A DNA stretch of 64,000 nt, taken from positions 30,874,200 to 30,938,199 of the forward strand of contig CM055271.1 of the NCBI GenBank assembly GCA_029237695.1, written 5' to 3'. This document shows positions 56,013 to 64,000 of this stretch, piece by piece. The first letter of the stretch is position 1. Each line of letters opens with the position of its first letter. A program made the translations under genes and the position numbers. Below the pieces are notes generated by a model. The model saw only the letters and a list, made by a program, of their open reading frames with translations, was not told the DNA's origin and did not search any database. The stretch is from Conchocele bisecta (lineage: Eukaryota > Mollusca > Bivalvia > Lucinida > Thyasiridae).

Positions 56013-56414
56013 ATGAACTGCGACAAACTTCTCGATCAGCTAATGGAAGAAACCTCAACTCCGACTGCCAAAGATAATGAAACATCAACTCCGACAGAGC
56101 AATCGGGATCAACTCCAACTCCAACGGCAGTTGGTATTGGGTTGAGTGCAACGACTCCGAATGAAAATGCGGCGCGACGCGAGCGTCTAGCTGTGCTGGT
56201 TGCTGGGGGACAATCGGAGCATTATCTAGGTAGGCGTCTCTCAGTTTGTCAGGTGGATAAGATGTCAGATGCGGAAATCGATAAAATGTATGCGCGATAC
56301 GATCCAAATAAATTGGGAGCAGAGATGACAAAAACTCTTGGATCGGCGGCTATTCATTTGTACGCTACCGCCGTTAGTAGACTTCTCCCTATAAACCAAA
56401 CACCGAAGGGTTGA
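56013..56414 (+). CDS. Conserved Polinton protein of about 133 residues
   Basis: I choose the ATG at 56,013 because the recurrent AT motif (TAATTTTGAAAAAAATGA) runs directly into it; the open frame extends 45 codons further upstream through a hydrophobic stretch (VIISIGWCAWQYV) that may be chance or a membrane segment. The N-terminal half is low-complexity, rich in Ser, Thr and Pro (ETSTPTEQSGSTPTPTAV). The C-terminal half is conserved-looking and helical (EHYLGRRLSVCQVDKMSDAE, TKTLGSAAIHLYATAVSRLL). It resembles a protein found beside capsid genes in mollusc Polintons. The role is unknown; a virion or assembly function is inferred from position. Confidence 0.6.
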   Translation: MNCDKLLDQLMEETSTPTAKDNETSTPTEQSGSTPTPTAVGIGLSATTPNENAARRERLAVLVAGGQSEHYLGRRLSVCQVDKMSDAEIDKMYARYDPNKLGAEMTKTLGSAAIHLYATAVSRLLPINQTPKG

Positions 56415-56492
56415 TTCACGATCTAGAGACTGACCCTTTTTATAGGACACACTCTTAGAACGGCATGTTGCTCAATTTATCACAAGTTTGGA

Positions 56493-57146
56493 ATGTACTT
56501 AGCTCCGCTGACAACCGCGTTGACCACGGGTAAACACTGTCAATTTGGACATATATGCCCACGAACTATAAGCCCTGAAAATGATGACACAAGACACACC
56601 CACAGAGTGACGGAGTTGAACCAGATTGCTCCAACACAATCGAACCAGAGTGTTACTCCGCCACTGGATGACATACCGCATATAAAAAATCCCAAAAGAC
56701 AGGCAGCTGGGAGGGCGGCGGCTGCCACCCGAAAAGTTAAACAAGATAAAATACTCGCCGAGCTTCGAGAGGCTAAACTCCAATCGAGATTGGGGTTGCA
56801 GCAAATTCCTGAATTGATGGGGACGGAGACAGCAAAACATCTGAAGACAGAGCAATCGGGTTCAACTTCACCCCAAATTCACGAATTAGAAGCACACCCA
56901 AATTCTTTGAATTTGTCACCCAATACCAACTCCCGTTGGAGTTGGACTGAACCCCAATTCACGAATTGGAGTTGGTTTGTTGGTGGTAGTCTGGCAGTTG
57001 TTGGTGCCCTGTGCGTGTGGAAATACCCGAAAAAAAACAACCAGCCAGTTGTTCAGAAGAAAGTTACTAAACACCAATCATCAACAATGTTGAATTTGGA
57101 TGCGCCCCATTTAAACATTGATCGCGACCCCTTTTATATGCAATAA
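56493..57146 (+). CDS. Polinton protein with basic motif and one membrane helix
   Basis: The frame is 217 residues. A conserved basic phrase NPKRQAAGRAAAATRKVKQ lies around residue 65, followed by a coiled helix. The middle is repetitive and Asn/Ser/Pro-rich (SPQIHELEAHPNSLNLSPNT) and encoded by several CCAAT...ATTGG palindromes. A single hydrophobic helix (WFVGGSLAVVGALCVWKY) lies near residues 160-180, then a basic tail. The first approximately 50 residues look unrelated to the rest, so translation may start later. Related proteins with the KxPKxxAAG phrase occur in other Polintons; the function is unknown. Confidence 0.55.
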   Translation: MYLAPLTTALTTGKHCQFGHICPRTISPENDDTRHTHRVTELNQIAPTQSNQSVTPPLDDIPHIKNPKRQAAGRAAAATRKVKQDKILAELREAKLQSRLGLQQIPELMGTETAKHLKTEQSGSTSPQIHELEAHPNSLNLSPNTNSRWSWTEPQFTNWSWFVGGSLAVVGALCVWKYPKKNNQPVVQKKVTKHQSSTMLNLDAPHLNIDRDPFYMQ

Positions 57147-57154
57147 TTATAACA

Positions 57155-57388
57155 ATGGCTGAACAAGATGGTAAAATGTTAGTGAATGCGCTTTATCACG
57201 CCGTGGTGATATCGGGTTTCAGTATCGGGTATGCTCGACTATCAAAGATGGCCCTAGGAGGAACCGCTCCCAAATTGGACTTTAATGTGAGAGACGTAGG
57301 GCTCGCGACCTTAGATGTAGCGGCCGCAGTTTGGACCCGAGATTATCTAGTTAAAGCTGGAATTCTACCAGCTAATATATGGAAATAA
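57155..57388 (+). CDS. Small conserved Polinton protein, 77 residues
   Basis: It starts MAEQDGKMLVNALYHAVVIS and is intact. It has a hydrophobic N-terminal region (VVISGFSIGYARL), a conserved middle (GTAPKLDFNVRDVGLATLD) and a second apolar stretch (VAAAVWT). It is recognisable as a family common beside integrase genes in mollusc Polintons. It starts 8 bp after the previous stop and abuts the next gene without a gap, so co-transcription is likely. A small virion membrane or cement protein is possible but unproven. Confidence 0.65.
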   Translation: MAEQDGKMLVNALYHAVVISGFSIGYARLSKMALGGTAPKLDFNVRDVGLATLDVAAAVWTRDYLVKAGILPANIWK

Positions 57389-57820
57389 ATGGCTTCAATC
57401 GCAGTAATAGTAGGTGGTGCGCTTGTAAACGCATTGGCGTTCAGCGGTAGCAACTTTATATTCTCTAAAATGAAAAGCTCGAACGTGGATGAGGAGCGTA
57501 AGCGTCATGATTTAGCTGTAGAACAACTCAATAGTGCAAAGGAAGCGTGGTCAAAAAAACGAACCGCCCATCTGGACTGGGTCAACGAAGAGCTTCGCCG
57601 CGAAAATCACGCCGCACAAACTTTTCAGAACGTTGAAGAAGCCAACCGCGAGTACGCGCTGGCATATCCGCACAAAAGTCTCGATCCAATGGATCCCGAG
57701 CCCCAACTTTCAGATTTCTATGTACCGTCAGAGGCCCAAAAGGACCGCGAGATCGCGTTCATCGTCGTGGGAATGGGTGTGGTGGGTCTCGTCGGCTATT
57801 ATATTCAATTGAGATTTTAA
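57389..57820 (+). CDS. Conserved Polinton protein, two membrane ends around a coiled coil
   Basis: This 143-residue intact frame starts immediately after the preceding TAA. The N-terminal hydrophobic segment (ASIAVIVGGALVNALAFSGS) is followed by a charged helix (EERKRHDLAVEQLNSAKEAW) and a conserved phrase PEPQLSDFYVPSEAQK. A C-terminal hydrophobic segment (IAFIVVGMGVVGLVGYYI) ends the protein. It resembles the protein usually found next to the 77-residue gene in related elements, so the pair is probably a functional unit. The function is unknown. Confidence 0.65.
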   Translation: MASIAVIVGGALVNALAFSGSNFIFSKMKSSNVDEERKRHDLAVEQLNSAKEAWSKKRTAHLDWVNEELRRENHAAQTFQNVEEANREYALAYPHKSLDPMDPEPQLSDFYVPSEAQKDREIAFIVVGMGVVGLVGYYIQLRF

Positions 57821-57871
57821 ATTAATTAATTAAAACAATTTTTTTTTATAAATATATATATATATAGAACG

Positions 57872-58033
57872 ATGTTAGTTGACGAACTTTATGACGCTAT
57901 GATCGATGTAGGCTACATGCCCAAAAAACATCGTTTACCTGGTGCAAAGAGTATGATTCGTCTGGCCCGAGATTCTCTCGAGACGTGGCGCGAGGACGAA
58001 AAAGCGGCACCCTTTTCGCAAAGCGGATGTTAG
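57872..58033 (+). CDS. 53-residue ORF before the integrase
   Basis: It starts MLVDELYDAMIDVGYMPKKH after a TATA-like run (AAATATATATATATATAG, 57,850-57,867). It is helical and charged, with no known domain. It stops at 58,033, and the integrase frame opens in another phase about 50 bp later, so this is either an independent small gene or the integrase N-terminus cut off by a frameshift. Confidence 0.45.
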   Translation: MLVDELYDAMIDVGYMPKKHRLPGAKSMIRLARDSLETWREDEKAAPFSQSGC

Positions 58034-58086
58034 ATTCCTCCACCAATCCTGGGGATTGGACTCCCAATCGAGATTGAATGAATTAG

Positions 58087-59258
58087 ATTCCCCTCTCCTG
58101 TTTCCAACCCAAACGCGATTGGGGCTGCAGCGAAACTTCCAACAAAGGTTTATTATTAACGACGCAGTTACCGGACGAACTGGCGAGGGCATGTTGGAGA
58201 TTGTCCGATATATTAGAATACTTCGCATACGATGACACGCGCAAACTTGATACCAAACTAACGCGCAAGCTGTCGAATACATACTATAGCCCACGCGGCT
58301 ACTGGAAGGGACTCACGGCCATCAAGAACCTCGCGGCGGCGACCAAGGTTTCAGAAAACGCTGTCAAGGAATGGCTCAAGAAGCAGGCCATCTGGCAGAT
58401 CTATTAACCCGCGCCTCACAATATTCCGTGGCCGAAATTCGACGTGCCGGTGCCGAACCAAGTTCACCAAGCGGACCTCCTGTTTCTACCTCACGATCGC
58501 GTCGGTCGCAAGACGTACAAGTACGCACTGACAATCGTTGACGTAGCGAGTCGTTATAAGGGGGCTGAGCCGTTGGCCACTAAAGAGTCTAAGGAAGTGG
58601 CTGAGGCTCTTTCCCTAATATATAAGAGGAGTCCTCTCAAATGGCCGAATCTTCTCCAGGTCGATCCCGGCCGCGAGTTCATGGGCGCGGTCTCTCATCT
58701 ATTGTCTAAGCATAAAGTTTCTATCAGACGCGGCGCCCGCGTCAATATCCACCGGGACCAGGGGATCGTGGAACGCTTCAATCGAACCCTGGCTGAGAGA
58801 CTGTTCGGACACCAATACGCTAAAGAACTTGTAGACCCTCATTCGCGATCGACCGAGTGGGTGGCCAGACTGCCCGCCGTGGTCTCCGCACTGAACGGAG
58901 AGGTGACCAGATTGATAGGTAAGAATGCCTGTAGATGCTATCAAGTTTAAAAGGGTGACGAGCAAGCCATCTGCCGTCTCGCGCGGGCGACCCGTTGGTT
59001 TAGAGGAGCAGCAATCGCCGATTGCACTTCCATCAGATATTGACGTCCGGTACCTCTATCAACCGGGAGAGCTCGAAGGTGGCAGCCGCCGCGCGACTGA
59101 TCCAGTGTGGTCTCTCAATGTATATCATCTAGATCGATCTATTACCAAACCCGATGAGCCCGTGCTCTACTATTTTGGATGATGGGCCATCTCGAGGGTT
59201 TGTTCGCGAAGAACTTCTTATAGTGCCTTCTGACACCCAGCTACCCCCGGATCACTAG
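58087..59258 (+). pseudogene. Polinton RVE-type integrase, broken
   Basis: The frame opens at 58,087 without ATG. The N-terminal helical domain includes DTKLTRKLSNTYYSPRGYWK and a helix-turn-helix-like KVSENAVKEWLKKQAIWQIY. An in-frame TAA (58,405-58,407) precedes the catalytic core: HQADLLFLP (first Asp), LLQVDPGREFMG (second Asp), HRDQGIVERFNRTL (Glu), the retroviral-type D,D,E triad. A shift near 58,927 leads to the C-terminal SH3-like part (VRYLYQPGELEGGSRRATDP ... VYHLDRSITKPDEPVLYY). A last shift near 59,180 precedes EELLIVPSDTQLPP and the stop at 59,258. In intact elements this enzyme inserts the DNA with a 6-bp duplication, as observed here. It is convergent with the polymerase. Confidence 0.93.
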
Positions 59259-62200
59259 AGATGTTCTGTATGTATTCCGTCTGGTAACACGCGTCTTTTA
59301 TCGTAGTATGCCGAGAGTCCTAATTTTTGTTGACAGTACGTTTTCATAACGCCGTCTTTCATTTTAAATCCTCTATTTTGTGCTACATCTATAATGTGTT
59401 TTCCATCTTCTGTAGTTTCACTTAGTACTCGTTTATATCTATCCCAATTTAAATTGTTAGTTCTCTTTGACATTCCTTTCGCAGAGTTTTTTATTAATTT
59501 TAATTTGTTCCAAATTATCTTTAGTGAAATTAATTTTTTCTACGAAATAACACTTAACGCTATCGCCCTATCGCTACGCCAAATTCCATTTTGAAAAGTC
59601 CGGGCTCTCTTTCGCTCCATTTATCCCAAGCCAACCATTTATTTTTTTCTTTTTCAAACTCGTCTAGTAAGTTAGGTCTAATCAATTCCTCTATCGTTTT
59701 TCCACTAACTCCTATAATACAATACTATCTGTATCCATCTGTATTAATTCAAAGTTCTCTCTTTTTACGTATTTATCTAGAAATTCGTAGTAAAATTCCA
59801 ACATTCTCAATTTAGCTAGTTGATAAACCGCTATTCCACAATGGAATGGTCTCTTTACCGCACACCTGGGTTTTTCTTGAAGATATTTCGTACGCATCTC
59901 CTATCTCTTCCAAATCGTCAAAGAATGCAGATCTTAATGCTTTGTCAACACAGGTTTCGTTTTGTGTATATGTCGTATTTAAATGTCTCTCCGTTGCCTC
60001 TATCATTTTTCCACAACACGAGTTTCCTAATAATTTCATTATGTCGGCTACTGGTTTCTTATCTGGTTCTACATCGCCTGTTCGTCTTGCAGCTGTAACT
60101 TCTTTTGCGAACCATTCGAATGGTTTTCCACTAATATAATCTATAACACGATGAACTCCAGTTATTTCTAGGCCGTGTTTTAAATACCATTTCAACAGTG
60201 GCACGTACAGCAATACTTTAGTGGCGGTCATAGATCCCACCAATTTTCTTCCATTTCCTCTAGTTCTTCCAGTATCTTCCAAATATTTTAACATGTGTGT
60301 GGGAACTTCATCAACCTCTACTTCTCTGTTTATAAATATTGGGGACATTTCAGAAAACTTATGTTTTAAGTTGTGTGGAACTTCTATATCCACCTCCGCA
60401 AACCCAAACCAGTCTCCAGATAAAACTCTTTTACAAAACTTTTTAATAAATTTAGGGTTATGTGGGGTATCTATATGGTGTATAGTTTCTCTCCCACACG
60501 GCATCTCTTTATTTAACGTAGATAAATATAACGCGTTTGCATCGTACCCCAAAAACAGCCTTGCAAGGTGTTAATTTCATTTGAGGAATTAGATCTAATA
60601 TTTGAAACACCAGCTTCTGCATATCGTGTAAATACTATTGATGGACCGCCAACTAGAGCGTCCTTCATCATTTCATATGTTTCTTCTTTTGGTGCATATA
60701 GAGCATCCTCCGGTATAATCGTCTTTGAAGATTTTTGTTCTTTAATGGTTCCTCTCAATAAATATTGTATAGCTACTCCAGGTAGTGTTACCGCATCTTT
60801 GAAAATATCCACACCTCTGTGTTTATAAAATTCACACATTTTTTTCACCGCTTCTAGGAACGGTGCTACATCTAAATCGTTATAATATTTCAACCAATCT
60901 CTGAAAGTTTTCATATTATTTTCTTCGAAAATTCTACGACATTTACTTAATTCTGTTTCATCTATTAACATTTTCCCAGATAGTTTGTAATACCAATTCT
61001 CTATATCCGGTAGTCCTGGGTAATCCAGTTTGTCTGGAGAATCGAACCACTCATAAGGAAAGAAAGATTTCTGTCCTTTGCATTCGTAGGCTTTTATCCA
61101 ACTATCGTAACTTACACCGGGTCCTAGATAAAGTATTACATCAAGAAATCTAAACTCTGGAGTAAATAGAAATATTGTTGCGTTTGCACGTTTTCCGACC
61201 ATTACTTTCTTTGTTGTTGATGCCAGTTCGCCTACTAGGTATTTCTTTATTAAGTTTATATCGTACTTACTGCTGTTAAAACCTATAACCGGTACTTGCT
61301 CTATCCACTGTTCGATCTTGGCGATTTGGTTTTTACGTTAATGTTCTGTATTGAACCTATATCTTGACCACACTTCTTCTCTTATAGCTTTTCCCCTGAC
61401 TTTCAAATCTTCTACGAATTTTTCTATAAGTTTTGCGGGATCTTTATCACAAATATGAGTTACTGTTCCTGAGAAATTATCTCCTATACTAACGCTTGCC
61501 GGAACGTGCTCAGCTTCGTACTCTAAACTATTACCGGTAGTTTCAACTTCTGGCTGGAGATACGCCTCAAAATCGTATACTATCTGATATGGATAAAGAG
61601 TAGTGTCACAACCGATCTTTATATCTTTACCCGTTCTTTGGAATTCGCATTCCCACATAACTACTAGGTTGAATTCTTTGCTTTTTCTAATAACTTTATC
61701 TCTTCTCATAGTGGATGCGCGTTCTTCTTTTCTATGCTTTGCATGAATCTCACACCCGTGCCAGTAACAGCCGTGATATTGATATACGGTATTGGTTTCT
61801 GGACAGTATCCATCTACCGGAGCTCCTAAAATCCATCTTTCACCTCCGTGTCCGCACTGTTCGTGGTGAATGTGAATTCCCTCCCGCTTTTCCACAGAAT
61901 ACATCCAATCGATCGCCCCATAACTGTTAGAACCTTTTGGGTAAAACGCTTTCTCGAACGACGAACGCGGGCGCTCTAAATAATTACCATCACATATTAC
62001 TTTTGTCTCACCTCTCATACATGTTGGTCCGTGTCTCTTCATATTACTCGCTTTCGTGAATTTCTGCTTGCAATTATCGCAGGCGTAAATTTTAGATAGG
62101 TTTTTAAGGTTTTATTTTTATCAGAAATGCGTGATTATTAAACAGTCCTATTGTCATTGGTTTGGTTTATTACCTATTGCCTTATAGTGCGCTGGTACCT

Positions 62201-62806
62201 TTTTCAACCACCATACATTACATTCAGTGGGTTGATATACTTCTATACCGATTTTAAAAACTCTTCAACCTTTTTCAGATCTGAAAAAGAAATTGGTGAA
62301 ACCACATTACTACAGAAATATTGCTTACTAAGTTCTTCTTTCGCCTTTTCTGTACATCTGTCAGGTCTGATCTTTTTATCAAGGTGCATAGCTAGACACC
62401 TGAACAGACAAAGATCGTCATTATACTTATCTAAAGAATACATACCTTTTCTATTCCTCAACCATTCTGGAAGTTCTCCTCCTGCTGCTTCTTTGGATTG
62501 TAGTCCCAAATCTATTCCCCTACTACCCTGTATTAGCTTTACAAAAACCTCTACCCATCTTACAAACTTCCACTTTGTATTTGGTCTGTCTATTTTATCG
62601 GACATTATTCGTGTTTGCTCCTTATCTGACAGCCATTTTTTAACGGTTTTCATTGATGATAGTGGTTCGCTACCACCGAGATTTTTGTGAAATATTATAG
62701 TTTTAGGTTTTCCATTTTTAATTTCCTCCATATGTTCTAGCTTGTAAGAATATGAATATCTCAAATAAAAATTGGTTGTTAGATACGGAGCGAGTTTATC
62801 GGACAT
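59255..62806 (-). pseudogene. Protein-primed family B DNA polymerase (pPolB), broken
   Basis: About 1,180 codons, the usual Polinton length, start at ATG 62,806 (MSDKLAPYLTTNFYLRY). In order: an N-terminal region with GMYSLDKYNDDLCLFRCLA; a C2H2-like finger (YACDNCKQKFTKASNMKRH, near 62,060); HHEQCGHGGERWILGAPVDG; Exo I YDFEAYL; Exo II VIGFNSSKYDIN (about 61,270); polymerase motif A DANALYLSTL; motif B MKLLGNSCCGKM; motif C MDTDSIVL; and the C-terminal GLSAYYDKRRVLPDGIH. Frame changes or stops lie near 62,240, 62,150, 61,340, 60,545, 59,870, 59,715 and 59,560. The stop overlaps the integrase stop in CTAG at 59,255-59,258. All catalytic motifs are present, but not in one frame. Confidence 0.95.
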
Positions 62807-62869
62807 GCGTTCAGACTCGTTAATGTTAATGTTTTTTACGAAAGGATAATGTAACTACCCGTCTTCCAT

Positions 62870-63298
62870 TTATACCTTTTCCAATGTTTCATCGTGAGCC
62901 CCCAATATTTCTTCACCTTTTTCCACTATCGCGCTAACGATAGATTTTTTCTTATTATTATTTTGGCGTCTAATTTGGGACAAATTATTTGTGCTTGAAG
63001 GTTTGATTACACTAGCCCTTAACCCCGCAATACTTTCTTTTTGAATTCTGTTACCTACTTCCTCCGCTTTGGATATATCTTTAAAGGCTCCTCGTTTGTG
63101 GGCGCGGGTAAACCGCTTCATAAACGCCTCATTCTTTGTGGAGTTTATAAGATTTGTCAACCCCCTAACTCTCAACCGTTTACTATAAGTAATCCCTAGA
63201 GATTCGGCTTCTCTTCTCAAACTTTCGATTTCTGGCGTTATCACATTTTCTGTAATATAACCTATGAAATTTATCTGTTCAATTGGTCTTGAAAACAT
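62870..63298 (-). CDS. Basic Polinton protein of unknown function
   Basis: This 142-residue intact frame starts MFSRPIEQINFIGYITEN, then a helical region (EIESLRREAESLGITYSKRL) and a Lys/Arg/Asn-rich stretch (NNLSQIRRQNNNKKKSIVSA). The middle (RGLTNLINSTKNEAFMKRF, FKDISKAEEVGNRI) is predicted helical. There is no membrane segment and no recognised domain. The gene is divergent from the zinc-finger gene (51 bp apart) and co-directional with the polymerase, ending 64 bp upstream of its ATG. A DNA-binding role would suit its composition but is only a guess. Confidence 0.6.
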   Translation of the reverse strand: MFSRPIEQINFIGYITENVITPEIESLRREAESLGITYSKRLRVRGLTNLINSTKNEAFMKRFTRAHKRGAFKDISKAEEVGNRIQKESIAGLRASVIKPSSTNNLSQIRRQNNNKKKSIVSAIVEKGEEILGAHDETLEKV

Positions 63299-63349
63299 TA
63301 TGTTTTTTTCACTTCTAATTGAATATAAACATAAACATATACATATATA

Positions 63350-63586
63350 ATGGAGTGTGAGACTTGTTGTAAGACGTTTACGCGTAAAGAATATCTACGA
63401 AGGCATCTAGCGAGACGTAGAAAAATTCCTTGTGTCCCCCCGCAATTTCAATGCCCCAGATGCCCTTGTAAATTCATTAGTGCCCAAACTCTTTGTAGAC
63501 ATAAGCAACTACACTGTCAGGTGGCTACAGGTGAACGTGGTAGACTAGAGCTGGTAGAATTAGTTGCTGATCTGCGAAATAAATAA
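63350..63586 (+). CDS. C2H2 zinc-finger protein spanning the TIR edge
   Basis: It encodes 78 residues with two fingers: CETCCKTFTRKEYLRRHLARR and CPRCPCKFISAQTLCRHKQLH, followed by an acidic or leucine-containing tail (GRLELVELVADLRNK). The 5' part is unique; from codon 24 it lies in the right TIR. The stop is created by a 4-bp TAAA insertion absent from the left TIR, where the frame continues 26 codons into a leucine-zipper-like helix. The upstream motif TTATGTTTTTTTCACTTC (63,298) resembles the one before the 46,332 gene. Zinc fingers of this kind bind DNA, so a regulator of element expression or TIR binding is plausible but unproven. Confidence 0.75.
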   Translation: MECETCCKTFTRKEYLRRHLARRRKIPCVPPQFQCPRCPCKFISAQTLCRHKQLHCQVATGERGRLELVELVADLRNK

Positions 63587-63842
63587 ATTAGCTATATTGG
63601 AGGAGAAAAATGGGGTGTTGGAATATAAACTATCACTCGTGGGCACATTGAAATAATTATTTTATCATAAATTTACTGTCGGGAAAACATTATGTTTTTT
63701 TTCACGACCAATTTTTCGTGGTTGGTGGGAGACAATTTCCTCGTTAACCAATTTTTGATTTTTCGGGGGTGGTGGGGGTAGTATAAAGGGTTATAAATGA
63801 TGCCACCGCAGGTGGTATCATTTTGACTCCCTTTATACTACT
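63419..63842 (-). repeat. Polinton right terminal inverted repeat (424 bp)
   Basis: This is the partner of 45,779-46,198. The inner edge falls after codon 23 of the C2H2 zinc-finger gene, so only this side retains the full 5' end of that gene. Confidence 0.95.
63779..63840. repeat. Terminal hairpin palindrome, right tip
   Basis: The same 62-bp palindrome as at the left end, in inverted orientation, with intact 12-bp outer arms. Confidence 0.9.
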
Positions 63843-63982
63843 AATCACTATTTGACCAAATTTCACGAAATAAAAAGAAGGCTCATTCTTAAATTTTGAC
63901 AACATTTAGTTTTATCGAAAAAAATGCATTGTTTTTATAGCCGTAACATGTGGGCAGGTTTCGTGAAACAGACAGTAGTCCC
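63843..63982. repeat. FBT repeat, right half after the Polinton
   Basis: It continues the interrupted repeat (CTATTTGACCAAATTTCACGAAATAAAAAGAAGGCTC ... GGGCAGGTTTCGTGAAACAGACAG), aligning with 60-230 and 18,045-18,180. With 45,391-45,778 it forms one inverted-repeat element. Confidence 0.8.
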
Positions 63983-64000
63983 TACATTTTGTGCAGCTCA

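Larger units (their letters stand above)
52233..58122. repeat. Dispersed CCAAT-N(2-5)-ATTGG mini-palindromes
   Basis: Sites: 52,259 (CCAATTCGTAATTGG), 52,300 (CCAATCGCGATTGG), 53,125 (CCAATTGCGATTGG), 53,586 (CCAATTGTGATTGG), 55,156 (CCAATTCACGATTGG), 56,780 (CCAATCGAGATTGG), 56,954 (CCAATTCACGAATTGG), 58,043 (CCAATCCTGGGGATTGG), 58,064 (CCAATCGAGATTGA) and 58,108 (diverged). Several are followed by GGG(C/T)TGCAGC. None was noticed in the flanking host DNA. Confidence 0.7.
45779..63842 (+). mobile_element. Polinton (Maverick), complete with TIRs, 18.06 kb
   Basis: Diagnostic features seen: terminal inverted repeats starting AGTAGTATAAAG and ending CTTTATACTAC(T); a 6-bp duplication TAATCA at 45,773-45,778 and 63,842-63,847 (the last TIR base and the first duplication base overlap, so 5 bp is the alternative reading); and genes for protein-primed family B polymerase, RVE integrase, FtsK/HerA-type ATPase and double-jelly-roll major capsid protein. 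This gene set defines Polintons, large self-synthesising elements that are also virus-like. About 18 gene positions were found on both strands. Most large genes are frameshifted, so the copy looks non-autonomous at present. Comparison with empty FBT copies at 1-249 and 17,826-18,180 supports the insertion site. Confidence 0.96.

Noticed and set aside
62151..62690. 179-codon plus-strand frame
   Set aside because: Antisense of the N-terminal polymerase region.

Overview
The window looks like nuclear DNA of a marine invertebrate, most likely a bivalve mollusc. The reasons are its AT-rich composition, spliced coding exons, and very dense short non-autonomous repeats. Pearl-like elements (about 165-175 bp tandem arrays next to a CCGT microsatellite) and AAAC-tailed SINE-like repeats recur throughout. 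No species can be assigned from sequence alone.

Positions 1-45,778 and 63,843-64,000 are host DNA, almost all of it repeats. For reference I name the inverted-repeat (foldback, MITE-like) families: FB1 (ends CAGTAGCC / GGCTACTG), FB2 (ends TAACCCTTAGACCGC), FB3 (ends GGGGGCCGTTTCA), FB4 (starts GTGGCTGTGACTGGAGAAATG), FB5 (ends TTAAAGGTACATGCCCACTC), FB6 (ends AACTCTTTGCATGC), FB7 (core palindrome near GAATGAATGGC) and FBT (the family into which the large element inserted). They are often nested, and five pearl-like copies end in CTTGTT. Three exons of one host gene (17,054-17,196; 18,939-19,021; 20,847-20,985, + strand) splice in a consistent frame into a charged coiled-coil C-terminus. A Tc1-like transposase relic lies near 29.6-30.0 kb.

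At 32,094-37,286 a 5.2 kb DNA-transposon-like element with imperfect terminal inverted repeats and a TTA duplication interrupts a pearl-like tandem array. It carries a broken gene of an uncharacterised invertebrate family whose C-terminal half shows FEN/XPG (PIN-like) nuclease-type motifs.

The main feature is a complete Polinton/Maverick at 45,779-63,842 (18.06 kb). It has 420/424 bp terminal inverted repeats that are identical except for one 4-bp indel, a 6-bp TAATCA target duplication, and a perfect-stem hairpin at each tip. On the minus strand the left part holds coiled-coil-repeat and probable minor-capsid genes. The centre, on the plus strand, holds the major capsid protein, FtsK/HerA-type packaging ATPase, four small conserved Polinton proteins and the RVE integrase. 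The right part, minus strand, holds a protein-primed family B DNA polymerase and one unknown gene. A C2H2 zinc-finger gene straddles the inner edge of the right inverted repeat. Integrase and polymerase are convergent and their stop codons overlap in CTAG. Together these genes would supply replication (polymerase), integration (integrase), and capsid building and packaging (capsid proteins, ATPase). No adenovirus-type maturation protease was found. Most large genes carry frameshifts or stops, so this copy looks non-functional, or the assembly has indel errors.

A less obvious signal is a family of about 14-16 bp near-palindromes of the form CCAAT-N(2-5)-ATTGG. They recur around ten times in the 52-58 kb part of the Polinton, mostly inside coding frames.
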